Below are positions 54,397-63,413 of a DNA stretch of 64,000 nt, in pieces. How positions within the stretch are numbered: position 1 is the first letter of the stretch; each line of letters starts with the position of its first letter. The notes beneath the pieces were generated by a model. The model ran no database searches and was not told where the DNA came from. It saw only the letters and a program-made list of their open reading frames with translations. The stretch is from assembly GCA_965200805.1 (NCBI GenBank), contig OZ241384.1, forward strand, positions 1,550,001 to 1,614,000, in the 5' to 3' direction. The DNA comes from MPNP01 sp026709725 (lineage in GTDB: Bacteria > Pseudomonadota > Alphaproteobacteria > Rhodobacterales > Rhodobacteraceae). The position numbers and the translations under genes are program-made.

Positions 54397-55686
54397 TCAG
54401 ATTTCGATATCCGACCAAAGCGTGCTGATTGGCAGGGCAAAAAGATTGTTGCCGAAAGTGAGTTTGTGTTGGCCAAGATAGAAGACGACGCCGGTAAAGG
54501 ACCGCTTGCCACCGGGGCCCTCATCTGATCCAAACCATTTCAGGTGTTTGAAATCCGATTTGGAGACACTGGTTGAGGCCTTGACTTCAATGCCGACCAA
54601 AGTGTCGACACCATCGACAATGATGTCGATTTCACGTCGGTCCGGACTTCGCCAATGGTACAGTCGATAATCCCGTCTCTGTGAATCCAGTGAACGCAGG
54701 ATTTCGTTAAAGACAAAGGTTTCGAGAAGATGTCCGAATGTCGGTGCATTCACATTGCCCGCATTGAACGAATCGGTTCTTAGGCACCTGAGTGCTGCAG
54801 CCATTCCAGTGTCGACAAGGTGGACCTTGGCATTTTTGATTTCTCGCCGTGCTTCCCGGGAATTCCAGGCTCCAAGCCTGATGATGAGTGACAAACGATC
54901 CAGCACATCAAGATATTGATCAACCGTGATCCGGGTGATTCCGAGTCCACTTGCCAGTGATGACACATTGAGTTCATGGGCAGTGCGCACAGCAATCTGA
55001 TCAATCAGCTGTCTCAGTCTGTTGGCCTTTCGAATCGCAATGATGTCAGCGACATCACGGCGAATGATCAGACCTATTGTCTCCCTGTAGTATTTTCGGC
55101 GCTGATCCATCGGCATTTCGATAACTTCCGGAAAGCCACCTCGTAGAACCAGATCAATATAGTCCGCCCTGCTGAGTGCTTCGGGTGTAGCGATCTGATC
55201 AATTTTTGGGAGAAGACCGGATGCCCAGTCCAGAAAGCGATTTGGTCGGGCGGTACGGATTTCTGCAACTGTGAGTGGCCAAAGTTTAAGGACACGCAGA
55301 TGTCCTGCCAATGAATCCATTGCATCATTGCTGATAAAGGCATTCGATGATCCGGTGAGTACAAATTGCCCTTTCCTTCGATTTCGGTCGACGATCAACT
55401 TGATCGCGAGGGCAAGTTCCTTTGAGCGTTGCGCTTCATCAATCACCAGAGGAACATTCTCCAGATCTGATGTAAGACTTTCCAGTTGACCCAATGGATC
55501 TTCACGTATGACTGCGAGGACTCCGGGATCATCAAGTGTGACATATCGGGCTTCTTTGTACAGGTCCCGAACCAGGGTGGTCTTGCCAACCTGGCGCGGG
55601 CCGATCAGATAGACGACGCGCACATTTGAGACAGCATCATCCAGAGCCCTCATCAGATGCCTCGGTAAATTCATATTGTCTGCCAT
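54397..55686 (-). CDS. AAA_14/DUF4143 family ATPase
   Basis: A 429-residue intact ATPase. Walker A is VVYLIGPRQVGKTTLVRDL, then ARYVTLDDPGVLAVIREDP, Walker B VPLVIDEAQRSKELALAIK, sensor FVLTGSSNAF, and the DUF4143 region with VLRGGFPEV, IIRRDVADIIAIRKANRLRQ, VHLVDTGMAAALR and a PD-(D/E)XK-like RREIDIIVDGVDTLVGIEVK. It has the same architecture as the broken gene at 46,155 but only moderate similarity, so the two are not a recent duplication. ATG 55,686 follows AAAGGG. The role is unknown; an AT-rich spacer lies just upstream. Confidence 0.85.
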   Translation of the reverse strand: MADNMNLPRHLMRALDDAVSNVRVVYLIGPRQVGKTTLVRDLYKEARYVTLDDPGVLAVIREDPLGQLESLTSDLENVPLVIDEAQRSKELALAIKLIVDRNRRKGQFVLTGSSNAFISNDAMDSLAGHLRVLKLWPLTVAEIRTARPNRFLDWASGLLPKIDQIATPEALSRADYIDLVLRGGFPEVIEMPMDQRRKYYRETIGLIIRRDVADIIAIRKANRLRQLIDQIAVRTAHELNVSSLASGLGITRITVDQYLDVLDRLSLIIRLGAWNSREARREIKNAKVHLVDTGMAAALRCLRTDSFNAGNVNAPTFGHLLETFVFNEILRSLDSQRRDYRLYHWRSPDRREIDIIVDGVDTLVGIEVKASTSVSKSDFKHLKWFGSDEGPGGKRSFTGVVFYLGQHKLTFGNNLFALPISTLWSDIEI

Positions 55687-55699
55687 GCCCAACCCTTTC

Positions 55700-55880
55700 T
55701 CATTTTGATAGGATTATATCACTATATGTATATTAGATATAACGTCATATAAATATTAAAAGTAAAGATAAACGCCTACTAATATATACGGGATAATAAA
55801 TCTATATGTTTTATTTGATGTATATTATATTTAGTAATATACTGATATTATTTCATAATTTATAAAGATATCCAAGAGAC
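55700..55880. promoter_or_regulatory. Very AT-rich spacer upstream of the AAA_14 gene
   Basis: About 180 bases that are overwhelmingly A and T (TATATTA, ATATAAATATTAAAAG and similar) in a GC-rich genome. Many -10-like TATAAT-type hexamers occur, so it likely contains the promoter of the minus-strand AAA_14 gene. Such curved AT-rich DNA is also typical of silencing-protein targets and insertion points of foreign DNA. Confidence 0.6.
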
Positions 55881-55902
55881 TGAATGTGCAAAAAAGACTG
55901 GC

Positions 55903-56136
55903 TTAAGCCATCTCCCCATTCAATTGCCTCACCAGCACCCGGGGGTACAACTGACAGCGTACTGCACGGTCGGGGATAGCCCGCGCAATCCGGTTGCGCG
56001 TCCTGTAAAGCGTCCTGTCAAAGGGCCGGAGGTGCTTGCGGCGCGCGTGGGCCTGGACCCATGATCCCGATGGCGGCGGCGTCCGGCATGCAGAGGCGGA
56101 CTGCATCGCCATCACCCCCATCGTCATTGTCGTCAC
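55903..56136 (-). mobile_element. Possible transposase remnant (IS5-like)
   Basis: A short frame contains ARRKHLRPFDRTLYRTRNRI, like the region before R-F-x-x-L-K in IS5-family transposases. The downstream part (ARAIPDRAVRCQLYP) no longer matches. No inverted repeats were found. A random similarity cannot be excluded. Confidence 0.25.
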
Positions 56137-56293
56137 CCGTGCCCGCCTGCAGGTCCTGCATGATCCGGGTCCGGATGTCGTTTTGTGCTGAGTTGGCCAT
56201 ATTGAACCTGCTTACCAATATCATATTAGGAAGTCGGCTGATGGAGCGGATTTTGCAATATGATACCCGAACGCACCACCACTTTGGCGGCCT

Positions 56294-56620
56294 ATGGAAG
56301 ATCTGGAATCAAGCGGGCGAAACACCTTCACGCGCGAGGATTCGATGGAGGCCTTGGGGGTTAGCCACGGCGCCTTCCTTGACGCCGCCGCGCGCCTGAA
56401 GAAGCGGGTATGTCTTCGCACCGTGCCGAGGTTTCTACGTCATCACGCCCACGCGGTATCTGAAGTGGGGAGCGCCTCCGCCAAGCTGGTACATTGATGC
56501 CATGATGAAGGATTCAGGTCAGCCGTACTCTGCGGCACTTCAAAAAGCCGCAGAGTTCCACGGAGCGGCGCACCAGGCGGTGATGGAACTTCAGGTCGTC
56601 ACTGACCGACTTTGGTGGCT
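56294..56620 (+). pseudogene. abiEi: AbiEi-type antitoxin/transcription factor, frameshifted and truncated
   Basis: The first frame opens with a winged-helix-like RNTFTREDSMEALGVSHGAF then LDAAARLKKR. After a frame change near 56,410-56,430 it continues GFYVITPTRYLKWGAPPPSW, YIDAMMKDSGQPYSAALQKA, AEFHGAAHQAVMELQVVTDR and then departs from the family. These segments match AbiEi antitoxins of the type IV AbiE system, which pair with the AbiEii nucleotidyltransferase toxin. The gene is cut at about one third of normal length and no AbiEii follows, so the module is dead. Confidence 0.72.
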
Positions 56621-56889
56621 GCTTCGAGACAGTCCGGCAGTTTTGTCGGAGTCTTCCCTGGGACAGGGTGCAGGGAATCGGGATGCGGTCATCGGCGCAG
56701 AGGTGATTTGTTCTGACTGCCAGTGGCGTCCTGTTGGTGTGATCGGACTTGCTGTGCCTGACATGAATGTGTCCGGGGCGTGGATGAGTCGCTGCCAGCG
56801 GTGCTGGCAAAATCCTGTGCGCTCGCAATTGACAGGCAGGGTCGGGGAGGTCTCGCTGCCTTTGCCCGGGGAGCTGCGCCGGGGTCAAT

Positions 56890-58341
56890 TCAGACGGCGC
56901 TTCCTCCAACGGTGAGACCACCGATCATGAGTGTGGGGAGGCCCACGCAGACCGGGACCCATTGGCCGTTTTTGCCACAGTTGCCGATCCCGGGGTCGAG
57001 TTTCATGTCGTTGCCGATGGCATGGATGTTCTTGAGAACAGTGGGACCATCACCAATCAGGGTCGCATTCTTGACAGGTGCGATGCGCCGACCGTTGCGG
57101 ATACGGTAGGCTTCGGTGCAGGAGAAGACAAACTTGCCATTGGTGATATCGACCTGTCCGCCACCAAAGCCAACAGCATGGATCCCGTCCCTGAGATCGG
57201 CAATGATCGAATCCGGGGGCTGATCGCCAGCGAGCATGTAGGTGTTGGTCATGCGGGGCATGGGGGCGTGGGCATAGGACTGGCGGCGACCGTTGCCGGT
57301 GGGCGCGGTGTTCATGAGACGGGCATTCATCCGGTCCTGCATGTAGCCGGTCAGGATGCCGTCCTCAATGAGGGGGGTCGGCTGGCTGGTGGTGCCTTCA
57401 TCGTCGATCGAGATGGAGCCGCGCTGATCAGGGAGGGTGCCGTCATCAAGGACTGTGACACCGGGTGAGGCAATACGCTGGCCCATGAGCCCGGCAAAGG
57501 CTGATGTGCCCTTGCGGTTGAAGTCCCCTTCGAGGCCGTGCCCGATTGCCTCGTGAAGCAGGATGCCGGGCCAGCCGGGCCCAAGCACCACATCAACGAC
57601 ACCGGCCGGGGCCGGCTCGGCATCAAGATTGACGGCAGCGATCCGCAGGGCCTCGGTGGTGAGTGCCTGCCAGCAGGACGGGTCCATGAGGGTTTCGGTG
57701 GTTATGCGGCCGCCAGTGCCGCTGTAGCCGGACTCGCGCTTGCCGTTGGCATCGATAATGACAGCGACATTGATTCGTGACATGGGCCGGCAGTCGCGAA
57801 AGGACTGGCCGTCGACCCGGAGAATTTCAATTTCCTGATAGGATGTGGTCAGGCTTGCAGTGGCCTGAACGATGCGTGAATCGAGGGAGCGGGCATAGGC
57901 ATCAATGGCCTGCATGAGTTCGACCTTCCGGGCAAAGCTGCAGGATGTGTGGGGATCCTGATCCGTATAGAGTTTCCGATTGGTATGGGTTGGTGAGGGA
58001 GCGAGGGTGCCACCGCCGTCCTGAACGGCCAGCCGGGCGGTCGTTGAGGCCTTTGTCAGGGCATGTTCAGTCAGCGTATTGGCATGAGCGTAACCGGTCG
58101 TTTCGCCGCGGACAATGCGCAGACCAAACCCCTCATGGCGATTGGAGCTGGCTGATTTGACCCGACCATCATCGAAGACGATGGATTCGGTCCGGGTGCG
58201 TTCGAGAAAGATCTCACCATCGTCACCACCACGGGCCGCCGCCTGCAGGATGCTGAGAGAATGATCCCGATCCAGACAGGTCTCAAAGGGCCGAAAAGCC
58301 GATAATTGGCCACTGCCGGTCTCTGGGGTGATTCTTGTCAT
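56890..58341 (-). CDS. tldD: Metalloprotease TldD
   Basis: A 483-residue member of the TldD/PmbA family, which with TldE acts on peptides such as antibiotic precursors and gyrase poison CcdA. The metal site is in GILLHEAIGHGLEGDFNRKG (H-E-x-x-x-H). Also visible are RVKSASSNRHEGFGLRIV near the N-terminus, DDEGTTSQPTPLIEDGILTG and the C-terminal GIGNCGKNGQWVPV then GLPTLMIGGLTVGG. It is complete and divergent from coxB with 158 bases between, a common alphaproteobacterial arrangement. Confidence 0.94.
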   Translation of the reverse strand: MTRITPETGSGQLSAFRPFETCLDRDHSLSILQAAARGGDDGEIFLERTRTESIVFDDGRVKSASSNRHEGFGLRIVRGETTGYAHANTLTEHALTKASTTARLAVQDGGGTLAPSPTHTNRKLYTDQDPHTSCSFARKVELMQAIDAYARSLDSRIVQATASLTTSYQEIEILRVDGQSFRDCRPMSRINVAVIIDANGKRESGYSGTGGRITTETLMDPSCWQALTTEALRIAAVNLDAEPAPAGVVDVVLGPGWPGILLHEAIGHGLEGDFNRKGTSAFAGLMGQRIASPGVTVLDDGTLPDQRGSISIDDEGTTSQPTPLIEDGILTGYMQDRMNARLMNTAPTGNGRRQSYAHAPMPRMTNTYMLAGDQPPDSIIADLRDGIHAVGFGGGQVDITNGKFVFSCTEAYRIRNGRRIAPVKNATLIGDGPTVLKNIHAIGNDMKLDPGIGNCGKNGQWVPVCVGLPTLMIGGLTVGGSAV

Positions 58342-58499
58342 GATGTCTGTCTCCGGTTTGTGCGGGTCGGCTTCTATGTCAATTGGACGGGATTGTCATT
58401 ACCGGATGGCATCGGGATCGCGTTATGCGCGTTTGCGGGCTTGCCAGCGGGTGATGCATGATATAGCGGGGCGGATGTTGAACAGGGGAACAGCACATC

Positions 58500-59372
58500 A
58501 TGATCAGCAAACTCGCAAACAGGGTACAGAACGCTGCCGTGGCTCTGGCGCTTATGGCAGGAGGAGCGCAGGCTGTGGATGTTCCCGTCGATCTTGAGGT
58601 CATCGGCAAACCGATTCCGGAAGGAATCGGCTTTCAGCCGGCTGTGACCGAAGTTGCACGCGATCTTTTCTGGCTTGATGCCGTACTGCTCTATATCAGT
58701 GTTGCCATCTGCGCAGTGGTCATGGGACTGCTGCTGATCGTGATTCTGCGCTACAACCGGAGCCGCAACCCCAATCCCTCGAACGTCACGCACAATACAG
58801 CACTGGAGTTCACCTGGACGGCGGTGCCGATTGTTGTCCTGGTCGGTATTGCCATTATCTCACTGCCGATCCTGTTCAAGCAACAGCGGCTGCCGGAAGC
58901 CGATATCACGATAAAGGCCACGGGAAATCAATGGTACTGGTCTTACGAGTACACCGATCACGATTTCTCTTTCGAGAGTTTCATGCTGCCGCGGGAAGAG
59001 CTGGCAAGCCATGGTTACAACGATGACGAATACCTCCTTGCGACGAACACAGCGGTTGTTCTGCCGGTCAACAAGACCGTGGTTGTGCATGTCACTGCTG
59101 CCGATGTCATCCATGCCTGGACAGTTCCGGCATTCGGAGTCAAGCAGGATGGCGTCCCCGGGCGGCTGGCAGGTCTCTGGTTCAAGCCGGAGGTTGAAGG
59201 GATTTATTTTGGCCAGTGTTCTGAACTCTGTGGCAAGGATCACAGCTATATGCCGATTACCGTCAAGGTCGTCAGTCAGGAAGTCTACGACGACTGGCTT
59301 GACCGGGCCATTGCCGAGTATGCCGACGCCGATACTGATGAGGGCACGATCCGGGTCGCAATGGGCAACTGA
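58500..59372 (+). CDS. coxB: Cytochrome c oxidase subunit II
   Basis: A 290-residue protein that delivers electrons from cytochrome c through the CuA centre to subunit I. It has a signal peptide (VALALMAGGAQA), two membrane helices (YISVAICAVVMGLLLIV; AVPIVVLVGIAIISLPILF), the aromatic patch NQWYWSYEY, and the CuA ligands in VIHAWTVPAF and GQCSELCGKDHSYMPI. GGGGAA precedes ATG 58,500. The gene for subunit I, expected immediately downstream, is absent: ctaB starts after 134 bases. Confidence 0.95.
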   Translation: MISKLANRVQNAAVALALMAGGAQAVDVPVDLEVIGKPIPEGIGFQPAVTEVARDLFWLDAVLLYISVAICAVVMGLLLIVILRYNRSRNPNPSNVTHNTALEFTWTAVPIVVLVGIAIISLPILFKQQRLPEADITIKATGNQWYWSYEYTDHDFSFESFMLPREELASHGYNDDEYLLATNTAVVLPVNKTVVVHVTAADVIHAWTVPAFGVKQDGVPGRLAGLWFKPEVEGIYFGQCSELCGKDHSYMPITVKVVSQEVYDDWLDRAIAEYADADTDEGTIRVAMGN

Positions 59373-59506
59373 GCCTCGCGCCCCAATGACCGGAGGGTGA
59401 AGCGCGCTCGCAGTGATCGGCAGGCTGTTTCCGGCTCAGAGCAGATGCCGTGTTCAGACATCATTGATTTTGACAGGGAAATCCACAGGAATGAATAACC
59501 ACCGCA

Positions 59507-60448
59507 ATGACCTCTCTTGACACGCACCCCGAGACCCGTCTGGGGGATTATATTGCGCTTCTGAAGCCCAGCGTCATGTCACTGGCTGTCTTCACGGCCA
59601 TGATCGGGATGTTCGTCGCTCCCGTCCCGGTTCATCCGGTGATTGGCTTTGCCTCCGTCCTCTTCATTGCCGTGGGGGCCGGGGCATCCGGCGCGCTGAA
59701 CATGTGGTACGATGCCGATATTGATGGTCTCATGACCCGGACCCGCAGTCGGCCGATTCCTGCCGGCAGGGTTGCGGCCGGGGATGCACTGATGCTCGGC
59801 CTCTGGCTTTCCGGTCTCTCGATTGTCATGCTGGCCCTGACTGCCAATCTGCTTGCCGGTGCCCTTCTGGCACTGTCAATTGCCTTCTACATCGCAGTCT
59901 ACACGATGGTTCTGAAACGCCGAACCGTGCAAAATATTGTGATCGGTGGTGCAGCCGGGGCACTGCCGCCGGTCATCGGCTGGGCGGTGGCGACAGGTGG
60001 AGTGGCCTGGGAGCCGTTTCTGATGTTTTTGCTGATCTTTTTATGGACACCGCCCCATTTTTGGGCGTTGGCACTTTACGCTGCAGCCGATTATCGGCAG
60101 GCTGCTGTCCCCATGATGACTGTTGCCCATGGTGAACGGGTCACCCGCCGCCAGATCCTGATCTACTGTCTGGCGCTCTTGCCGGTCAGTCTCCTCGTTG
60201 TGTTCAGCCCGATTGGCGGGCCGGCCACGGCGGCAGTGGCACTGGCTGTGAATGGTGTCATGGTTGCCGGCGCAATCCGCCTTGTCCATCGGGCAGCCAG
60301 GGAGGCTGAATCGGACAGTTATGCAGCTGAACGGCTCTTCTTTCGCCAGACACTGTTCTATCTTTTTGCCCTTTTCAGCGCCATGGCAGTCGACGCGATG
60401 CTGAGGGCGCACCTGATGGCGAATCTGAACTGGCCGGTTCTTTTCTGA
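59507..60448 (+). CDS. ctaB: Protoheme IX farnesyltransferase
   Basis: CtaB converts heme B to heme O for oxidase assembly. This 313-residue UbiA-family membrane protein has the Asp-rich motif NMWYDADIDGLMTRTRSRP, the second loop YTMVLKRRTVQNIVIGGAAG and WTPPHFWALALY. About nine helices are predicted. It is followed within two bases by the small CoxF-like gene and then ctaG, so it is one operon. Confidence 0.95.
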   Translation: MTSLDTHPETRLGDYIALLKPSVMSLAVFTAMIGMFVAPVPVHPVIGFASVLFIAVGAGASGALNMWYDADIDGLMTRTRSRPIPAGRVAAGDALMLGLWLSGLSIVMLALTANLLAGALLALSIAFYIAVYTMVLKRRTVQNIVIGGAAGALPPVIGWAVATGGVAWEPFLMFLLIFLWTPPHFWALALYAAADYRQAAVPMMTVAHGERVTRRQILIYCLALLPVSLLVVFSPIGGPATAAVALAVNGVMVAGAIRLVHRAAREAESDSYAAERLFFRQTLFYLFALFSAMAVDAMLRAHLMANLNWPVLF

Positions 60449-60450
60449 TC

Positions 60451-60633
60451 ATGCTCCCCTCCCGCGACCATTCCATCCACCCGGCCCGCCGGAGCCGGAA
60501 CCGGGCGGTCGCGCTCCTTCTCGGAGGTTTTGTCCTTCTCGTTTTCCTGATCACCATTGTCAAACTGCAGAATGGCCAGACCCTTGAGGCATTCGATCAT
60601 GTTCTCAGACCATCGCTGCTGACAGACGAATAA
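60451..60633 (+). CDS. Small CoxF-like membrane protein
   Basis: A 60-residue protein with a basic N-terminus, one membrane helix (VALLLGGFVLLVFLITIVK) and a short acidic tail. The position between ctaB and ctaG, with stop/start overlap (TAATG) to ctaG, is that of the small CoxF proteins of alphaproteobacterial oxidase operons. A role in oxidase assembly is inferred from position. Confidence 0.75.
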   Translation: MLPSRDHSIHPARRSRNRAVALLLGGFVLLVFLITIVKLQNGQTLEAFDHVLRPSLLTDE

Positions 60634-61184
60634 TGCTGAACCGGCTCGAAGGAATCCAGCGCACAGCCGGAATGCTGCTGTTGCTGGTCCTTGTCATGTG
60701 CGGTGCCGCCTGGGCATCTGTCCCACTCTACGACTGGTTCTGCCGGGTGACCGGCTATGGCGGGACACCGCTTGTGGCCAGTGAAAACACCACGACCATC
60801 CTCGACCGGGAGATCACGGTCCGGTTTGATGCATCGCTGTCGCGTGACATGGTCTGGCGCTTCCGCCCGGAAGAACGCGAGATCACGGTCCGGATCGGAG
60901 AGACGAATCTCGCTCACTACATTGCCCATAATCCGACACCATCACCCGCAGCCGCCAGTGCGACCTTTAACGTCTTCCCGTTTGCAGCGGGGGAATACTT
61001 CACCAAGATTGAGTGCTTCTGTTTTCAGGAGCAGAGTCTCGAGCCGGGTCAAACCGTGCAGATGCCCGTCCTCTTCTACATCGACCCGGCGATTGTTGAT
61101 GATCCCGAAGCGGGCCAGTATGGAACGATCACACTGTCCTACACTTTTTACCCCATCGAGCATACGGCGCAAATCGGACGGTAG
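60633..61184 (+). CDS. ctaG: Cytochrome c oxidase assembly protein CtaG (Cox11 type)
   Basis: A 183-residue copper chaperone for the CuB site. One N-terminal membrane helix (GMLLLLVLVMCGAAWASVPL) is followed by YDWFCRVTGYGGTP and the periplasmic domain with the copper-binding pair in KIECFCFQEQSLEPGQT and MPVLFYIDP. ATG 60,633 overlaps the CoxF stop. coxC, normally next, is absent. Confidence 0.94.
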   Translation: MLNRLEGIQRTAGMLLLLVLVMCGAAWASVPLYDWFCRVTGYGGTPLVASENTTTILDREITVRFDASLSRDMVWRFRPEEREITVRIGETNLAHYIAHNPTPSPAAASATFNVFPFAAGEYFTKIECFCFQEQSLEPGQTVQMPVLFYIDPAIVDDPEAGQYGTITLSYTFYPIEHTAQIGR

Positions 61185-61402
61185 CAAAGATCCGGAACCA
61201 TGAAACCAATTCCGATGGGGCGAGATGGGGTGCATGGGCAGTCCGCCCTGCCAGACCGTGTCTTTTCCTGCACCGGGCAGCATCGTGTCAATGCTCCCTC
61301 AGCGTGCGCCCAAAATCGTTCTGTTGGGAAACCTGCTGATCAATGGAGGGGATTCACGGCGTTCCGGCGGTCCCGGGGAGCGCCCCGATCAGGAGGTCTG
61401 GC

Positions 61403-62665
61403 GTGAATACGACACGAAATGCACTGCTGGAAAAGATCAGGCTCGGCGAAGACAGTTATCTGGAATTGAAGGAGGTTCATTTCTCCGGTGATGCGATCCG
61501 GGGGCCAAGGCAGGAGGCCCTTGCTGATGAATTTGCGGCCCTTGCCAATACCCGTGGCGGCATTCTCCTCCTTGGCGTGCATGACAGGACCCGCACTGTG
61601 CAGGGGATACCTGTCGAGAAGCTGGATGCGGTGGAGGCGCTGGCAAGGCAGGCCTCGGAAGATTCCCTGAAGCCACCGGGGGTCATCACTATCGAACGAA
61701 TGACACTGGCAGATGACCGCGGGCATGAGAAGCCGATTGTTCGCGTTGACATCCCGCCGGGTCTTTTTGTTCACCAGAGCCCGGGTGGATATCTTCATCG
61801 GATCGGCTCATCAAAGCGACAGATTCCTCCCGATCAGCTGGCACGGTTGATGCAGCAGCGAAGCCAGTCGAGCGTGATCAGGTTTGATGAAACACCTGTT
61901 CCCGGTGCAGGACTTGATGACCTGGATCCATCGCTCTGGCAACGTTTTGCGGGGCCACTGACATATGATTCGGCAGAGATGTTTCTCGCCAAACTTGGCA
62001 TGGCATCACAAGATCATTTCGGCATCTGGCGGCCCTCGGTCGCAGGCGTACTTCTGGCATCCCGTCAACCCCATTGCTTTCTCCCGAACGCGTTCATTCA
62101 GGCAGTGGCGTACCGCGGCGTCTCCATATCACCCCTATCGGAAAGGGCGTACCAGCGTGATGCCCAGGACATCACCGGACCGCTGGACCAGCAAATCAAC
62201 CAGGCATGTGCATTTGTCCGCAAGAACATGTGGGTTGCCGCAAGGAAACAGGCGGACGGTGGGCGTCAGGATGTTCCGCAGTATGACATGCTCGCTGTGT
62301 TTGAAGCCGTCACGAATGCTGTTGCCCATCGGGACTATTCAATGCCTGGCAGCAAGATTCGGCTTCGATTGTTTGATGATCGCATGGAACTGTTCACGCC
62401 GGGTGCTCTGGTGAACACCATGACTCCCGACAGTCTGCCCTACAGGCAGGCTTCCCGCAATGAGACGATTACAAGCCAGCTGGCCCGGTGTCCCGTTGAG
62501 CAGGATGGCATCATCAGGGCCCGAACACATATTATGGAGAAGCGGGGCGAGGGCGTGCCGATCATTCTCTCGGAAAGTGAAAAACTCTCGGGAAAACGAC
62601 CGCGATACCACCTGATTGACGACTCAGAGCTGCTGCTGACAATTGATGCCGCCGCGGCTGAATAG
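61403..62665 (+). CDS. AlbA_2 (Schlafen-like) domain ATP-binding protein
   Basis: A 420-residue COG2865-type protein. The AlbA_2 domain has SYLELKEVHFSGDAIRGPRQ, ALADEFAALANTRGGILLLG and SPGGYLHRIGSSKRQIPPDQ. The GHKL-like part has AVFEAVTNAVAHRDYSMPGS, FDDRMELFTPGALVNTM and IMEKRGEGVPIIL. The start is GTG 61,403, seven bases after a perfect AGGAGG; an ATG at 61,343 is in frame but lacks such a site. It resembles the protein at 7,498 in domain order but has a longer insert and no obvious C-terminal winged helix. It sits where coxC would be expected. Confidence 0.82.
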   Translation: MNTTRNALLEKIRLGEDSYLELKEVHFSGDAIRGPRQEALADEFAALANTRGGILLLGVHDRTRTVQGIPVEKLDAVEALARQASEDSLKPPGVITIERMTLADDRGHEKPIVRVDIPPGLFVHQSPGGYLHRIGSSKRQIPPDQLARLMQQRSQSSVIRFDETPVPGAGLDDLDPSLWQRFAGPLTYDSAEMFLAKLGMASQDHFGIWRPSVAGVLLASRQPHCFLPNAFIQAVAYRGVSISPLSERAYQRDAQDITGPLDQQINQACAFVRKNMWVAARKQADGGRQDVPQYDMLAVFEAVTNAVAHRDYSMPGSKIRLRLFDDRMELFTPGALVNTMTPDSLPYRQASRNETITSQLARCPVEQDGIIRARTHIMEKRGEGVPIILSESEKLSGKRPRYHLIDDSELLLTIDAAAAE

Positions 62666-63405
62666 GGGATAACCACCAAAGCGCCAAGGGCACTGACTTG
62701 AAATCATTCGGGAATCCTGACTGGCAGAGCCCGCGCTTTGCCAGTCAGCCAATCGCGCTGACGTCACCATTCCTGGCATTTGCCAACACCTTGCGCATAC
62801 ACAAATCATCAAACCTTTCCTGTTCGCTCAGAATAACGGCGCGAACATGTCATGTCGCTGGTTTTGGACCATCGCACCCGTTGGTGATCTCTTCAATTGG
62901 TTTGCCCTGCATGAATGAGCACAACATCCACCTGATCGTGCCGTAAACTCTTTGAATTTGGCCGGTCTTTCAGATCATGAAAGAATCCTGTCGAGATGTC
63001 CAGGCCCAATCAAACACTGTAGAAGCTCTGCGTAACCTTCACGGATATCCGGTGCTTCCTGTATGACCCATTGAGATTCAAGATGGCTAGGATTATTGCT
63101 CAATATTGTTAACGCTGTTCCAATTGCAGGAATTTTTGCTTCAGATTGTGTATTCTGGGGCAAATATCATGCCTTTCGGCAAAGGCGATTCAAGACTGGT
63201 GTCGCAATTCCCGATACTCCATTGGTTGTCGAGGCCTTCACTTTCCGAGTCGCGCAGCAAATATTTGAAGGTTCCATAAAAGTTTGAGAGAGTGCATTGA
63301 CAATTTGACAATTACAAAAAATCACCATAAATGGTTTGTAACAATTAGAGGTAGATTAAGGCACAGAAAGCCCCTGAGAAACACTATCACCAGACCATCA
63401 GTCTT
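62666..63405. other. Gene-poor AT-richer stretch upstream of the IS1595 relic
   Basis: No intact gene recognised. The left part (62,700-62,930) may hold a decayed small minus-strand gene, listed separately. The right part is AT-rich and probably includes the left end of the insertion sequence; I could not define its terminal inverted repeat. Confidence 0.45.
62700..62930 (-). pseudogene. Possible decayed small gene with two TGA codons
   Basis: One minus-strand frame reads FMQGKPIEEITNGCDGPKP, a TGA, HVRAVILSEQERFDDLCMRK and VLANARNGDVSAIG, a second TGA, then LAKRGLCQSGF. The coding-like composition between stops suggests a small protein gene killed by nonsense mutations; the second TGA sits where a Trp would be natural (A-I-x-W-L-x-x-R-G-L). 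I cannot name the family. Confidence 0.3.
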
Positions 63406-63413
63406 ATGCAAAT
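63386..63413 (+). repeat. 28-bp direct repeat, left copy
   Basis: ATCACCAGACCATCAGTCTT followed by ATGCAAAT; identical to 63,693-63,720, 307 bases away. It overlaps the start of the transposase frame. Confidence 0.9.
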
